Source: Methylohalobius crimeensis 10Ki
GTDB lineage: Bacteria > Pseudomonadota > Gammaproteobacteria > Methylococcales > Methylothermaceae
DNA length: 64,000 nt
Assembly (NCBI RefSeq): GCF_000421465.1
Contig: NZ_ATXB01000001.1
Coordinates: 1,612,001 to 1,676,000, forward strand
Direction: 5' to 3'
Shown: piece after piece, positions 17,323 to 26,870 of the stretch
How positions within the stretch are numbered: the first letter of the stretch is position 1
Layout of the letters: each line of letters starts with the position of its first letter
Notes under the pieces: generated by a model
What the model was told of the DNA's origin: nothing
The model's database searches: none
What the model saw: only the letters and a program-made list of their open reading frames with translations
Program-made: the position numbers and the translations under genes

Positions 17323-18248
17323 CCGATAAGCTCGATATCTCCGTCGTCATTGCGGTCTATAACGGCGAAAAAACCTTGGCCCGGGCGATCGATTCCGTGC
17401 TTGAACAAACCCATCCCGCCCGGGAAATCATCGTGGTCGACGACGGTTCCACCGACGCCACCGCCGGGATTGCCGCCGCCTACGGGCCGCCGGTGTTTCT
17501 ATTGCAACAGCCCAATCGAGGCGTTTCGGCGGCTCGCAATGCGGGGGTCGAAGCCGCGCAAGGAGAATGGATCGCCTTTTTGGATGCCGACGATTATTAC
17601 TATCCGCAGCGATTAGGACTGACCGCCGAGCTGATTGCCGAATATCCTGAAGTGGATTTCGTTACCGCCGACTTCGATTTTCGTGACGAAAACGATCGGC
17701 GGTTGCGTCGTTCCATGGACTCCACCGTTTTGGGGAAAAAACTATTGAAGCGAGGCGATGACCGTTTCGTGCTGATGGAAGCGAGCGATTTCGGCGATTT
17801 TATCGAAGATCATTTCGGCGATACCCATACCCTGACCTTGCCCAAAGAAACATTTATGGACTTGGGCGGCTACCCGGATGGCTTTGCCGTTTGCGAGGAT
17901 GTCCATTTGCTGATCCGTCTCTGTACGCGCAGCTGCATGGCCGGTGTGGTCAAAACCCCGGTAGCCGCCTATGTGATCCACCCTCACAGCGCCACCCGCT
18001 CCCAGCCGCTCCGGGCTCAGCGCCAGACGGTAGCGGCCTGGTGTTCTTTGAAACCTCTGCTAGCGAAGTCGTCGCCTGCGCTTAAGGGCGGCTTCCGAAA
18101 CGGCCTCCGACGGGCCCGCTTCAATCTGGCAGTGGCGCTGCTGCGGTCGGCCAGAGGCAAGGAAGCATTGCAAGCGGTGCTACCATTACTATTTGAGGCG
18201 CCTTCCATAAGCAGTCTGAAAATCATCGCTTCGGTATTGAAAGGATGA
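17319..18248 (+). CDS. glycosyltransferase family 2
   Basis: 309 residues. GT-A fold with ISVVIAVYNGEKTLARAI, then IIVVDDGSTDAT, then WIAFLDADDYYYPQRL, whose DAD is the metal-binding DXD motif. The C-terminal third is helical without clear membrane spans. It starts within the stop of the NodB-like gene and ends over the start of the next GT4, so the three are translationally coupled and probably act on the same glycan. Confidence 0.87.
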   Translation: MTDKLDISVVIAVYNGEKTLARAIDSVLEQTHPAREIIVVDDGSTDATAGIAAAYGPPVFLLQQPNRGVSAARNAGVEAAQGEWIAFLDADDYYYPQRLGLTAELIAEYPEVDFVTADFDFRDENDRRLRRSMDSTVLGKKLLKRGDDRFVLMEASDFGDFIEDHFGDTHTLTLPKETFMDLGGYPDGFAVCEDVHLLIRLCTRSCMAGVVKTPVAAYVIHPHSATRSQPLRAQRQTVAAWCSLKPLLAKSSPALKGGFRNGLRRARFNLAVALLRSARGKEALQAVLPLLFEAPSISSLKIIASVLKG

Positions 18249-19384
18249 GAAAAACCGGTCTGCTAGTCATCACCGAGCTATTTTTGCCGACCAAGGGGGG
18301 AACGGCGGTCTGGTTCGATGAAGTGTATCGGCGCCTGGGGGGGGAAGATATTCATATCGTCACCGCGGAAGTGCCCGGGTCGGAGGAACACGACCGCAAC
18401 CACCCCAACACCGTCCATCGGCTCCGCTTGGAGCGTTATCCCTGGCTCAAGCCCGAATCGCTGGCGATGTACGGCAAGCTGTTTTTCAAGTCCGTGCAAG
18501 TGGCATGGGCGTATCCGATTGCCGCGGTTCATGTCGGGCGCGTGTTGCCCGAAGGTTTGGTCGGCTGGGCCGTGGCGCGTTTATTCCGCAAACCCTTGCT
18601 GATCTACGCGCACGGGGAAGAGATCACCACCTGGCGCCAACCGGCCAAATTCAAAGCCATGGCCTTCACCTACCGTCATGCCGACCGAGTGATCGCCAAT
18701 AGCCGTTTCACCCGCAACGAGTTGCGCAAGTTGGGGGTGGCGGAAGAGAAAATCGTCAGCATCTCGCCGGGGGTGGATCTCGAGCGTTTTCGGCCGGGAC
18801 TCCCGACCGAAGACTTGTTTCGGCGATTGCGGTTGAATTCCGATACGCCCCTGATTCTGTCGGTGGGCAGATTATCGCGGCGCAAGGGATTCGATCAGGT
18901 GATCCGGGCCTTGCCGTCGGTGCTGGCACAGGTGCCGGAAGTCCGTTACGCTCTCATCGGCATCGGCGAGGACGAGTCCTACCTCAAGCGCCTGGCCGAG
19001 GAAACAGGCGTTGCCGAGCGTGTTCATTTTCTCGGTCATGTGCCCATGGAAGAGTTGCCGCGCTGGTACAACGCTTGCCGCGTGTTCGCCATGCCCAACC
19101 GGGAAATCGACGGCGACAACGAAGGATTCGGAATGGTATATCTGGAAGCCGGGGCCTGCGGGAAACCGTCTCTTGCCGGCAATGCCGGCGGTACCGGCGA
19201 TGCGGTTCGAGACGGCGTGACCGGTCGAAGGGTGGATGGAGAGTCGGTGGAAGAGGTCGCCGAGGGGCTGATTGCCTTGCTCAAGTGTCCGGCCGAACTG
19301 GGCGAAACCGCTTACCAAAGTGTCCGCCGCGAGCATGCATGGTCGAGGGTAGCGAAAAAAACCCGCGCGCTAAGTGATGATTAA
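18245..19384 (+). CDS. glycosyltransferase family 4
   Basis: 379 residues. N-terminus LVITELFLPTKGGTAVWFDE, then the donor half SISPGVDLERFRPG, LSVGRLSRRKGFDQV and DNEGFGMVYLEAGACGKPSL. This resembles GT4 enzymes of exopolysaccharide loci such as mannosyl or phosphatidylinositol-type transferases, but the specificity cannot be read. It is the last + strand gene of the first glycan block. Its end overlaps by 15 bp the convergent sulfatase-fold gene. Confidence 0.86.
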   Translation: MRKTGLLVITELFLPTKGGTAVWFDEVYRRLGGEDIHIVTAEVPGSEEHDRNHPNTVHRLRLERYPWLKPESLAMYGKLFFKSVQVAWAYPIAAVHVGRVLPEGLVGWAVARLFRKPLLIYAHGEEITTWRQPAKFKAMAFTYRHADRVIANSRFTRNELRKLGVAEEKIVSISPGVDLERFRPGLPTEDLFRRLRLNSDTPLILSVGRLSRRKGFDQVIRALPSVLAQVPEVRYALIGIGEDESYLKRLAEETGVAERVHFLGHVPMEELPRWYNACRVFAMPNREIDGDNEGFGMVYLEAGACGKPSLAGNAGGTGDAVRDGVTGRRVDGESVEEVAEGLIALLKCPAELGETAYQSVRREHAWSRVAKKTRALSDD

Positions 19385-21433
19385 TTTTTCCGATTGTGCT
19401 GTTTTGAGATAAGTCCGTAGTTCTTCTACGACTTCGGGAAAATGATCCGCAACGTCCTCGTGACATCCGGGGTCGGTATTCATGTCAAACAGCAGGTAAC
19501 GAGGGGTGTCGTTGAGAGCCAGACGCACCAACTTCCACTGCCGCCGGCACACGGCAATATCCCGGGCGCGTTCAATTTGGCCAAGATATTCCGGCTTGAT
19601 GGCCAAGGTGCCGGTGGATTTGTCCGGAATGTGGAGTAGATCCACGATATCCGGATAGAAAAGATGCCGGGGGTGGATGGCGGGATGGCGGGTCAGCCAG
19701 AGACCGGTTTTGAAGCACGCGGTCAAGTCGATGTTCGGTAGCTTGCCTTGCAGAAGGTTTACCAGAGATTGGCCTTCCATGGTTGGAGGCGGAGTGATGC
19801 CGCACCGATCCAGCAAGGTCGGGGCAATGTCCACTGCCCGAGTAATTTCATCAACGATCCCTCGTCCTTTCTGTTCGGGGTCGTAGATCAACACGGGTAT
19901 CCGGTTGCTCTGTTCCCCGATTGCGCTGTTGCCCTGTCCCCAAGTACCATGCTCGAACAATTCCATGCCATGATCGCTGAAGATAACCACCACCGTGTTG
20001 CGGTCGAGGCCGCATTGTGTGAGATGGTGGAAAACCGCCCGCACTTCGTCGTCGAAGCGCCGCACGCAACCATCATACAGATCGACCACCTGATCCAAGT
20101 CGAAAGCTTGTCGAGGCTCCCGTTGACTGCGAATGATTTCGAACGGATCGGTCAAGCGCGCCATGGCGAACAAGGAAGCGCCATGGTAGTGCGGATCGGC
20201 GAACAGCCGGTAATACGGATATTCGCTGCCGAACGGGGGATGACAAGAGGCCAAATATAATGTCAGGCAAAACGGTTGTTTTTTCCCTCCCAGGGCGGAA
20301 AGGCGGCGGCGGGCGATGCGTCCTAAGTGGGATGTTAAAGGGACGCCCGCCAAAAAATACAATTCGGGCAAGAAGACCCGCCCGAAGCGGTTATGCGTGA
20401 AACAGCTTAAAAATAATCGTAGTTCCTTCGGTCCCTGACGGATCAGATAGCGAAAATTCCACTGGTCCTTGGGCATCAGCTTCTTTTGGAAACCGAAGGA
20501 AAACTTGCCCAGGTCACTGCCCGACCAATCGGAAATGGCTTCCGTATGATAACCCTGTTCGGCCAGGATTTCCGGAAACGCCTTAACGGGAAGCGTGATT
20601 TGATGGTCTCCGATGTAATTGAATTTGATTCCATGGAATTCCGGGGCGCATCCGGTGAAAAGTGTGGCCAGGCTCGGCGCGGTTCGAGCGATGGGCGTAT
20701 AACAGTGAGAAAAGAGTGTTCCGCGAGTAGAGAGTGCTTTGAGAAAAGGTGCCGCGTTGCGGGAGTAATCCAGAAGCCGATCGGCACGCAGCGTGTCGCA
20801 ACCGATCAGAAGCAAATTGGGCGGCCCCGCCTCATTCTGGCGGCTCGGCCGCGGACGGGCGGGTAGCGGCACCGAGGCAAGCAACCACGGTACTACCCAA
20901 ATGCTCAAGCCTATGGCGAGAAATCCTTGGGTTTCACTGGGATTCTCCCCCAGTCCATATAAAAAGAGACCTAAATAGATGGCGACGAGAAAAAGCATGG
21001 ACCAGCGCAAGCGGCTGACGGTCAATTTTTTCCAAAAGGGATGAAGCCGGCGGATATCGTAGGAAAATGACATCATCAGGCTGGCCGGGATATGAAGCAA
21101 ATGGCGTAAAAATTGAAACCACGTAAGCCCTCCGATAGCGCCGGTGCCCGCCAGCAAGAAACCGACGTAGGAAGCGTTCCCCTCTCCGGAAAAAACCCAG
21201 GCCAGATAGAGAATCTGACCGAATCCGGCGAGCCAGAAGAGGATCAGGAAGCTCCAAAAAGCCAAACGAAGCACGCAATAAACCGTATACAGACGAAAGT
21301 GCGAGGCGATTTCCTCGCGAATTTGCGGTCCGGTTCGGCTGAAGTTGCGAAGGGAAAGCCAGAGTAACAAACTCGCGCCCACCAACCCCAAAAGGCCGTC
21401 GGCAATCAAGGCCTTGATAATCGCCTGATTCAT
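19370..21433 (-). CDS. membrane sulfatase/phosphotransferase-fold protein (alkaline phosphatase superfamily)
   Basis: 687 residues from the ATG at 21433. The N-terminal 190 residues hold about five membrane spans, followed by a periplasmic sulfatase-fold domain: LLIGCDTLRADRL (Asp213 as metal ligand), YTPIARTAPSLATLFTG, and later IFSDHGMELFEHGTWGQG. In true sulfatases the segment reads C/S-x-P-S-R; here Thr251 takes the nucleophile place and Leu replaces Arg. A Thr nucleophile is known in LtaS and phosphoethanolamine transferases, so phospho-substituent transfer or hydrolysis on a glycan is a plausible alternative. The start overlaps the stop of the upstream GT2 (ATGA). Confidence 0.75.
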   Translation of the reverse strand: MNQAIIKALIADGLLGLVGASLLLWLSLRNFSRTGPQIREEIASHFRLYTVYCVLRLAFWSFLILFWLAGFGQILYLAWVFSGEGNASYVGFLLAGTGAIGGLTWFQFLRHLLHIPASLMMSFSYDIRRLHPFWKKLTVSRLRWSMLFLVAIYLGLFLYGLGENPSETQGFLAIGLSIWVVPWLLASVPLPARPRPSRQNEAGPPNLLLIGCDTLRADRLLDYSRNAAPFLKALSTRGTLFSHCYTPIARTAPSLATLFTGCAPEFHGIKFNYIGDHQITLPVKAFPEILAEQGYHTEAISDWSGSDLGKFSFGFQKKLMPKDQWNFRYLIRQGPKELRLFLSCFTHNRFGRVFLPELYFLAGVPLTSHLGRIARRRLSALGGKKQPFCLTLYLASCHPPFGSEYPYYRLFADPHYHGASLFAMARLTDPFEIIRSQREPRQAFDLDQVVDLYDGCVRRFDDEVRAVFHHLTQCGLDRNTVVVIFSDHGMELFEHGTWGQGNSAIGEQSNRIPVLIYDPEQKGRGIVDEITRAVDIAPTLLDRCGITPPPTMEGQSLVNLLQGKLPNIDLTACFKTGLWLTRHPAIHPRHLFYPDIVDLLHIPDKSTGTLAIKPEYLGQIERARDIAVCRRQWKLVRLALNDTPRYLLFDMNTDPGCHEDVADHFPEVVEELRTYLKTAQSEKLIIT

Positions 21434-22350
21434 AGCCAGTAAGCGCTCAGTTCGCCCAGAGACGCGGCGGTACGGACCAGATAAAAGCGTTTTTCGGGCC
21501 AATAAAGGGAGAATAAGGAACGCCAAGCATGTTCGGCGACTTTGCGGTACAGATATTTAGGCGGAAGGCGACGAATTTCCTTATCGGATCCATTTTGTAT
21601 CCGATAACGGACCACGGTTTGAGAGCGCTTGTAAGCTTTATGAATGATGTATCCTAAACGCAGTCGTTCCATATCCACATAATGATACTGCAACATTTCG
21701 GGTGTGTAGCGCAGTCGGCAGCCGGCCTTCAAGGCTCGGAGCACGAATTCGCTGTCTTCGCTGCCACCGAGATCGTGCCCCTTGGGACCCAGTTCGGCGG
21801 AAAATCCGCCGACGGAATCGATCACCTCCTTTCGGATCGCCAAGTTGCCGCCGCCGGGGAGAGGACCTTCGGTACCGATCCAACGCCCTTCCTTGCCCTG
21901 ATCGTAACGGGGAACCGGCAAGGGATAGATGGGAAAAAAGTTTTCCTCGTGGACCCACGCCGGTTCCTCGCCGGTCCAGTCGGGAAGAATTCTGCCGCAT
22001 ACGAGATCGGTATCGGGAAATGTGCGAAAACCTTCGGCAACGGCGAGCGGATAGTCGGTATCGACGCGATGATCGTCGTCCACGAACGCGACGATCCCGC
22101 TATCGACCGCGGCAAGTCCGGTGTTGAGGGCGTGGGATTTGCCCGGCCTCGGCTCTTCCATAAACTTCAGGGGGATATGCATTTTTTCTTGATACGCATA
22201 GAGAAGGGAAAGCGTATCATCGTGGCAGGCATTGGCCACGACCAGGATTTGACAGTCTTGACGGGGATAATGGGCTCTGTTCAGGTGATCGAGGGTACGG
22301 GCCAATAATTCGCTTCGGTTGTGAGTGCAGATGATGATCGTCAAGCGCAT
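21430..22350 (-). CDS. glycosyltransferase family 2
   Basis: 306 residues from the ATG at 22350, chosen because the family core starts at once (LTIIICTHNRSELLARTLDHL without its last residue). In-frame starts at 22368 (ATG) and 22383 (TTG) exist. Motifs: GKSHALNTGLAAV, VAFVDDDHRVD (DXD-type) and GGFSAELGPKGHDLGGSED. This resembles transferases of the succinoglycan or WsaE type. It is translationally coupled to the membrane sulfatase-fold gene downstream. A 250-bp gap with no recognisable gene separates it from the next upstream gene. Confidence 0.85.
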   Translation of the reverse strand: MRLTIIICTHNRSELLARTLDHLNRAHYPRQDCQILVVANACHDDTLSLLYAYQEKMHIPLKFMEEPRPGKSHALNTGLAAVDSGIVAFVDDDHRVDTDYPLAVAEGFRTFPDTDLVCGRILPDWTGEEPAWVHEENFFPIYPLPVPRYDQGKEGRWIGTEGPLPGGGNLAIRKEVIDSVGGFSAELGPKGHDLGGSEDSEFVLRALKAGCRLRYTPEMLQYHYVDMERLRLGYIIHKAYKRSQTVVRYRIQNGSDKEIRRLPPKYLYRKVAEHAWRSLFSLYWPEKRFYLVRTAASLGELSAYWL

Positions 22351-22603
22351 TACAAACTCAAATGCCATGAGCTGATAGGGCAATTATAGCGAAAGGAGTC
22401 AGGCGCACACATACAGGGGACCGAAATACGGAAAGCATCGTGATCCCCGTATGGAATACATGAATGGGAATCCCAACTGAGCGGGACTGAACTTGTCGAA
22501 CTCAGGACCTTTTCATTTTACCAGGATCTCGATCCGGAGGCATTCTGGCAGGCCGACCCGTTCTTATAAATTTCCGTTTATACCTCCGAGACCCAACGAG
22601 GGA

Positions 22604-23608
22604 TCAGAGACCGGCAATCAGGATGATTCGGTATTTCAAGGAATCCATGCTTTCCATGAAGAAAGTCGTGCGCTCTGAATCCAGGGGGGTTGGTTTCGAT
22701 CGTTGGCGTTTCAAGTACCAAACACCGTAGTACTTACCCATGTTTTGCCAGATGCTCATTAAATAGCGGACGAAGGCGTCTTCCACGGTGGCGCGATCGT
22801 TTCTGAAAGCGGCGTAAACGAAGCGGGCAATTTTCCCGAGCCTGCTCCGCAATGCCCAGTAACAGCGTTTAATCGATATTTTTTCTTTATTTCGTTCAAA
22901 AAACGCGGGAAATCTTGCCTGCATCAAGTTCGTCCCCATGCCCATCCGGAACCGTTGCCGCAACAGCGCTTTCAAGTCGGGTTCACCCGGTTCCTCCACC
23001 ACGCAATCGGGACAAAAAACAATCTTGTAGTCGGTGAGTATCAGGAGACGGTAACAAATCTCCACGTCTGCTCCCTTGAAAAAACTTTCTTCGAACGCTC
23101 CGATTTCCTCGAACACCTTGCGGCGGAAGGACGCGTTCGCACCGTCGGCGAACGGCAAGTGGGGCAACTGACGCCGGGAGAATGCATGTAGGGGCGACAT
23201 ATAGCGATTTCTTTCCTGGAAGCGCAGAGCAAGGTTGGAGTGCGTGGGCAACATTTCGATTTCGCCGGCGACGCAACCCACATCCGGATTTTCAAAGCAT
23301 TGCACGACCTTGGACACCCAATTTCTTCGCGGGCGGCAACTGACGTCCGTGGTTAAAATGATTTCCCCCCTTGCCCGGGCCAGCCCCGCATTCAATGCCC
23401 GGCTTCGTCCACGCTCGCGCCGAACGACGGTAAAAACCCCTAATTCGTTTAAGCGTTCGACAGTATCGTCCGTGGAACCGTTGTCGGCGACGATGATTTC
23501 CATGCGATCGGCCGGATAGTCCTGGGCGCGCAAGGCTGCGATGCAGTCGGAAACCTCGTGTGCACAATTCAATGCCGGAATGACGATGGATACGAAGGGC
23601 ATCTCCAT
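22604..23608 (-). CDS. glycosyltransferase family 2
   Basis: 334 residues from the ATG at 23608, preceded by AAGGTG; a GTG three codons earlier is an alternative. Motifs: FVSIVIPALNCAHEV, IIVADNGSTDDTVERL, GRSRALNAGLARARGE, ILTTDVSCRP (metal-site region) and FADGANASFRRKVFEEIGAF. These are of the kind seen in exopolysaccharide transferases such as ExoA. The C-terminal part is basic and helical. The gene stands 46 bp or more from both neighbours rather than overlapping them. Confidence 0.83.
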   Translation of the reverse strand: MEMPFVSIVIPALNCAHEVSDCIAALRAQDYPADRMEIIVADNGSTDDTVERLNELGVFTVVRRERGRSRALNAGLARARGEIILTTDVSCRPRRNWVSKVVQCFENPDVGCVAGEIEMLPTHSNLALRFQERNRYMSPLHAFSRRQLPHLPFADGANASFRRKVFEEIGAFEESFFKGADVEICYRLLILTDYKIVFCPDCVVEEPGEPDLKALLRQRFRMGMGTNLMQARFPAFFERNKEKISIKRCYWALRSRLGKIARFVYAAFRNDRATVEDAFVRYLMSIWQNMGKYYGVWYLKRQRSKPTPLDSERTTFFMESMDSLKYRIILIAGL

Positions 23609-23662
23609 GTCTAACACCTTTTTTGCCTTATGTTGGGAATGTCCAAGAATTTCTGCAGGGGG

Positions 23663-24451
23663 CTAACGTTGCCGCAAACCGCGTCCAAGGCGAATGCCCA
23701 GCCGCCCTGCGTAATAAGTAAACGGCTTGACCCTCGAAGCCTCGTTGGTGCCGAATTCGATCTTCTGGCGGAATTCCCAGAGCCGATCCGTCCCGAATAC
23801 GTCGATTCGCCGAATCTGGAAAGGGTCCTCGCTCGATCGGTTGAAACCGGAAAGCGTGGAACACGCCGAGCGGTAACCGGCCCGCTCGACCATATCTCGC
23901 ACGGATCGATTGAATCGACCGTAGGGATAGGCGAAATGACTAACTCGGGTTTGCAACAATTCTTCCAGCTCGTTCTTGCTGCGGCTGATTTCGGTTTCGG
24001 CCTGCTCCGGTTGTATTTCCGTCAGGCGTGCATGGGTTCTTGTGTGGCTGCCGATGGCCATGCCTTCCTCGGCGAGCAGGCGAAGCTGAGCGGCCGAAAG
24101 CAGTGCGCGACGGGGAAACCGGCTGTGCCGCATCCATTCATTGGTCCGGCCCGTGTATCCCGAGACCGGGAACAGGGTAGCGGGGATGCCGCGTTCCTGC
24201 AAAATCGGCCAGGCATGTTCCAAAACCCCCACGAAACCGTCGTCGAACGTGATATGCACCGCCTTGTCGGGGATTCGGCCGCCTTCGATCATGGGAGACA
24301 CGATCGCCTCCATGCCGACGGGCCGGTAGCCCGCTTGCTTAAGCCAATCCATTTGGCGGCGGAATTCCCCGGGAGCAACGCAGAAGCGTCTCTCCCGAGC
24401 GGTGGACGGCGTGTCCACCTGATGATACATGAGGATCAGGGCGCGGCTCAT
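23663..24451 (-). CDS. polysaccharide deacetylase family protein
   Basis: 262 residues. Canonical NodB motifs: LMYHQVD at the start, AVHITFDDGFVG (Asp-Asp, near residue 70), AIGSHTRTHARL (His-His metal ligands, near 135) and FAYPYGRFN (near 174). It should remove N- or O-acetyl groups from a polysaccharide using a divalent metal. There is no signal peptide, which is common in XrtA-type loci. The start overlaps the stop of the upstream beta-propeller gene (ATGA-type), placing it in the same operon. Confidence 0.9.
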   Translation of the reverse strand: MSRALILMYHQVDTPSTARERRFCVAPGEFRRQMDWLKQAGYRPVGMEAIVSPMIEGGRIPDKAVHITFDDGFVGVLEHAWPILQERGIPATLFPVSGYTGRTNEWMRHSRFPRRALLSAAQLRLLAEEGMAIGSHTRTHARLTEIQPEQAETEISRSKNELEELLQTRVSHFAYPYGRFNRSVRDMVERAGYRSACSTLSGFNRSSEDPFQIRRIDVFGTDRLWEFRQKIEFGTNEASRVKPFTYYAGRLGIRLGRGLRQR

Positions 24452-25731
24452 CGGGTCATGCTTTCCACATCGACGACATACATCTGACGGGTCCCATCAT
24501 GCACCGAGTCGATGCATACCTGCCGGCCGTCGCGGCTCCAGCGGGGGTGCAGATCGCAGCGGATCTCCCCCCACCAGCGCGATTTGGGCGAATACAAGCG
24601 TGCCAAATCAATGCGCCTGCCGCCATCGGCGCGCACCAGCATCAAGGTACGCATCTGATGCCTATCTGGATAAGTATCGTTCAGTACCCAGCGCCCGTCC
24701 GGCGAAAACGTGCAATGGCCGTCTTCCTGAAGCATATCCTCCCCGAAGGTGTGGAACTCCCGATTCGCATGGTTGAGCAGCAAGAATCGGGCGGAAGCAT
24801 TGGGCCGTTTGGCCCACACCAGAAGGGTGTCGTCATCCCGCCAGTCGTAATGGGAGATAAATCCGGTATCCAGCAGACAGGTGAGATCGGAGCCGTCGGG
24901 ACGGCAGATATAGAGGCGCACTTCCCAATGCTTGGCGTCCCGGTGCCAAAGATGGAAAAAGGCAATCCGCTTACCGGTGCGTGAGGGCTGGATATGGTTG
25001 ATGTAATGCCAGGCGTCCGTCATGGAAGGCTTGGGGTCGCGGCCGGCAAGCTCCGCGAGGGAGATTTTCAGTTCCGCTTTCCCGGAAGACAGGTCCAAGC
25101 GCCACAGGCCGTCATTTTCCGGTTTGAGGTCGGCGGCGAAGTCGTCGCACCCGCCCGCATACCCGTATCCGGGGCGGTGTACGGCCAGCCTGGCAAAGTT
25201 GAGGCTGAACCCGCTGCGGCCGTCCGGCAAGAGGGCGTACAGAGGGCGCTCGTAAACTTTTTGCTCCCGTCCTTCCGTATCGCGTACGACACCCACGAAT
25301 TTGTCTTCCCGTCGGTCGTTGTGGACGAAGAGACGCTCCGGATCGGCCGGATGCCATTGCGCCATGGCGCCCTGTTGCCAGTTCCAGGCCAGGGTATCGG
25401 CGAGGGGGAGGAAGCGGTCTTTGTCCGCGCGATCGACCAGGCCGATGACCAGTCGGTCGTCCGCGGAAGGCGCTCGATCGTTGAAGGCCGCCTCGTGGGC
25501 GAGAAGATACCGGCCCGATGCGTTCCAGGGGGATTTGTCGTAATAACCGAAAAAATGATGGTTGGGTCCTTTCGTGACGGGTTCGACCGGATCGGACGCA
25601 CGGCCGAAATGCAGCCATCGATAAATGTCCGAATGGTTTTCCCGGCATTCGTTTTCCACCCATTGTTCCAGTCGATGACGCATGCGCCACGGGACAAGCG
25701 AAGAGGCGAGCAGTCGGCGATAGAGGTTCAT
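24448..25731 (-). CDS. TolB-like beta-propeller protein of glycan locus
   Basis: 427 residues from the ATG at 25731, which overlaps the stop of the upstream GT2. Repeated blades of the WD40/PD40 type are visible: GPNHHFFGYYDKSPWNASG, QWHPADPERLFVHND, DGHCTFSPDGRWVLNDTYP and LHPRWSRDGRQVCIDS. Similar proteins include oligogalacturonate-lyase-like and TolB-like propellers. There is no signal peptide. Enzymatic activity (lyase) or glycan binding is possible; I cannot assign it. It is coupled to the deacetylase, so it probably acts on the same polymer. Confidence 0.7.
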   Translation of the reverse strand: MNLYRRLLASSLVPWRMRHRLEQWVENECRENHSDIYRWLHFGRASDPVEPVTKGPNHHFFGYYDKSPWNASGRYLLAHEAAFNDRAPSADDRLVIGLVDRADKDRFLPLADTLAWNWQQGAMAQWHPADPERLFVHNDRREDKFVGVVRDTEGREQKVYERPLYALLPDGRSGFSLNFARLAVHRPGYGYAGGCDDFAADLKPENDGLWRLDLSSGKAELKISLAELAGRDPKPSMTDAWHYINHIQPSRTGKRIAFFHLWHRDAKHWEVRLYICRPDGSDLTCLLDTGFISHYDWRDDDTLLVWAKRPNASARFLLLNHANREFHTFGEDMLQEDGHCTFSPDGRWVLNDTYPDRHQMRTLMLVRADGGRRIDLARLYSPKSRWWGEIRCDLHPRWSRDGRQVCIDSVHDGTRQMYVVDVESMTR

Positions 25732-26681
25732 GCGGGACGATCCCTTCGGGTGACGAGCCAAATATAAAGGGGTTCCGGCAGCAAAGCCGGCAGCAGATAT
25801 TTCAGGTCCTTAAGCTGCCAGCCGCCCCTGAACAGGGACATGCGGAAGATGCGGCGAGCGGATACCAGATCCCGTTTCCAGAAATTGTCATAACCGCGAC
25901 TCAGCAGACCGCCGTCCACCAGTTCCCGCAACCGGTTCCGCTCCAGATGGCGAACCCGCTCGGGGTGCTCGCGGATGAACTTGCGCTTCACCAACCAACT
26001 GTTCTTTGCCTGCCGCCATTGGGTGGAAGTGATTTGGCCGGAGGTATGGTGCCGGTAAAAGGCCAACACTTCGGGCACCCGCCGGATGGGGCGAGGCTCG
26101 GCGATTCGGAGCCAGAGATCGTAGTCCATGCAGGTGGGCAGGGTCAGGTCGAAGCCGCCCGCCTGGTCGATCGCGGTCCGCCTGACCAGCGCCGCGTGGA
26201 TGGGCCAAGGCGCCGCGGCGCGCAGGAAACGTACGGTTTTGTCTTCCAGTTCGTAATCCGGAGGGCTGTGCGGTTCCCCGCGTCCTCCGGTCAGCCCGAC
26301 ATTTTGCCAACCGCAGTAGGCTACGACTGTTTCCGAATGTTCGGCGAGAGCGGCGTGCAGTTTTTCCAGACAATCTCGAGTCCACCAATCGTCAGCATCC
26401 AGGAAGGCGACGTACTCTCCCTTGGCATGTCGAAGTCCCTGATTGCGCGCGGGATAAGGTCCGGCATGATCCTGGAAAAATTGACGGATGCGTCCGGGAA
26501 ATTCCTCCGCCAAGCGCTGAACGATTTTCACCGAGCCGTCGGTGGAACCGTCGTCCACCAGGATCAGCTCCACGTTTGGATAGCTTTGCTCCATCACGCA
26601 GCGCACCGATTCCTCCACATAGGAAGCGGCGTTGAAGCAGGGCATGATTACGGAGATTTTGGGCTTATAATTCTGATTCAT
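25728..26681 (-). CDS. glycosyltransferase family 2
   Basis: 317 residues. KISVIMPCFNAASYVEESV, ELILVDDGSTDGSVKI, ARNQGLRHAKGEYVAF and FLDADDWWTRDCL (DXD) give a clear GT-A enzyme. It initiates at an ATG that lies inside the ancestral 3' end of the hicA reading frame. A short decayed copy of its first 11 codons lies at 27143-27238. It is coupled downstream with the beta-propeller protein. Confidence 0.87.
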   Translation of the reverse strand: MNQNYKPKISVIMPCFNAASYVEESVRCVMEQSYPNVELILVDDGSTDGSVKIVQRLAEEFPGRIRQFFQDHAGPYPARNQGLRHAKGEYVAFLDADDWWTRDCLEKLHAALAEHSETVVAYCGWQNVGLTGGRGEPHSPPDYELEDKTVRFLRAAAPWPIHAALVRRTAIDQAGGFDLTLPTCMDYDLWLRIAEPRPIRRVPEVLAFYRHHTSGQITSTQWRQAKNSWLVKRKFIREHPERVRHLERNRLRELVDGGLLSRGYDNFWKRDLVSARRIFRMSLFRGGWQLKDLKYLLPALLPEPLYIWLVTRRDRPA

Positions 26682-26699
26682 CGATTTCCGAAATCTTCA

Positions 26700-26870
26700 T
26701 CAAATGCTTTTGCAAACCGATTTTAAGGGAGAATTTCCATGAACCGGAACTGAGATCCGAATAGGGCTGTCCGCCTTGGCGTAGATATGATGGCTCCCGG
26801 TTATCCGCTTCAGTTGCCAGCCTTTTGCTTGCAAAACTTGGCAAAATCTTTTGCCACTGACCGCTTTCAA
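26700..26870 (-). CDS. hicA: HicA-type mRNA interferase toxin, C-terminally frameshifted
   Basis: Starts at a TTG that overlaps the hicB stop. Translation gives [18 protein letters not shown], then [14 protein letters not shown] (with the catalytic His of the GSHH motif) and [12 protein letters not shown], followed by SVCKSI and a stop. HicA proteins normally continue [18 protein letters not shown]; that sequence is present here in the next frame. A run of four A's (26725-26728 region) where five are expected explains the shift. With the extra base the gene would end at 26665. The dsRBD-like core is intact, so activity may be reduced rather than lost; a sequencing error is the other option. 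Confidence 0.8.
   Translation of the reverse strand: MKAVSGKRFCQVLQAKGWQLKRITGSHHIYAKADSPIRISVPVHGNSPLKSVCKSI

Noticed and set aside
22384-22603. Possible small gene or regulatory RNA in the 220-bp gap
   Set aside because: No coding frame with a ribosome site, no hairpin-T-run and no repeat match was seen.
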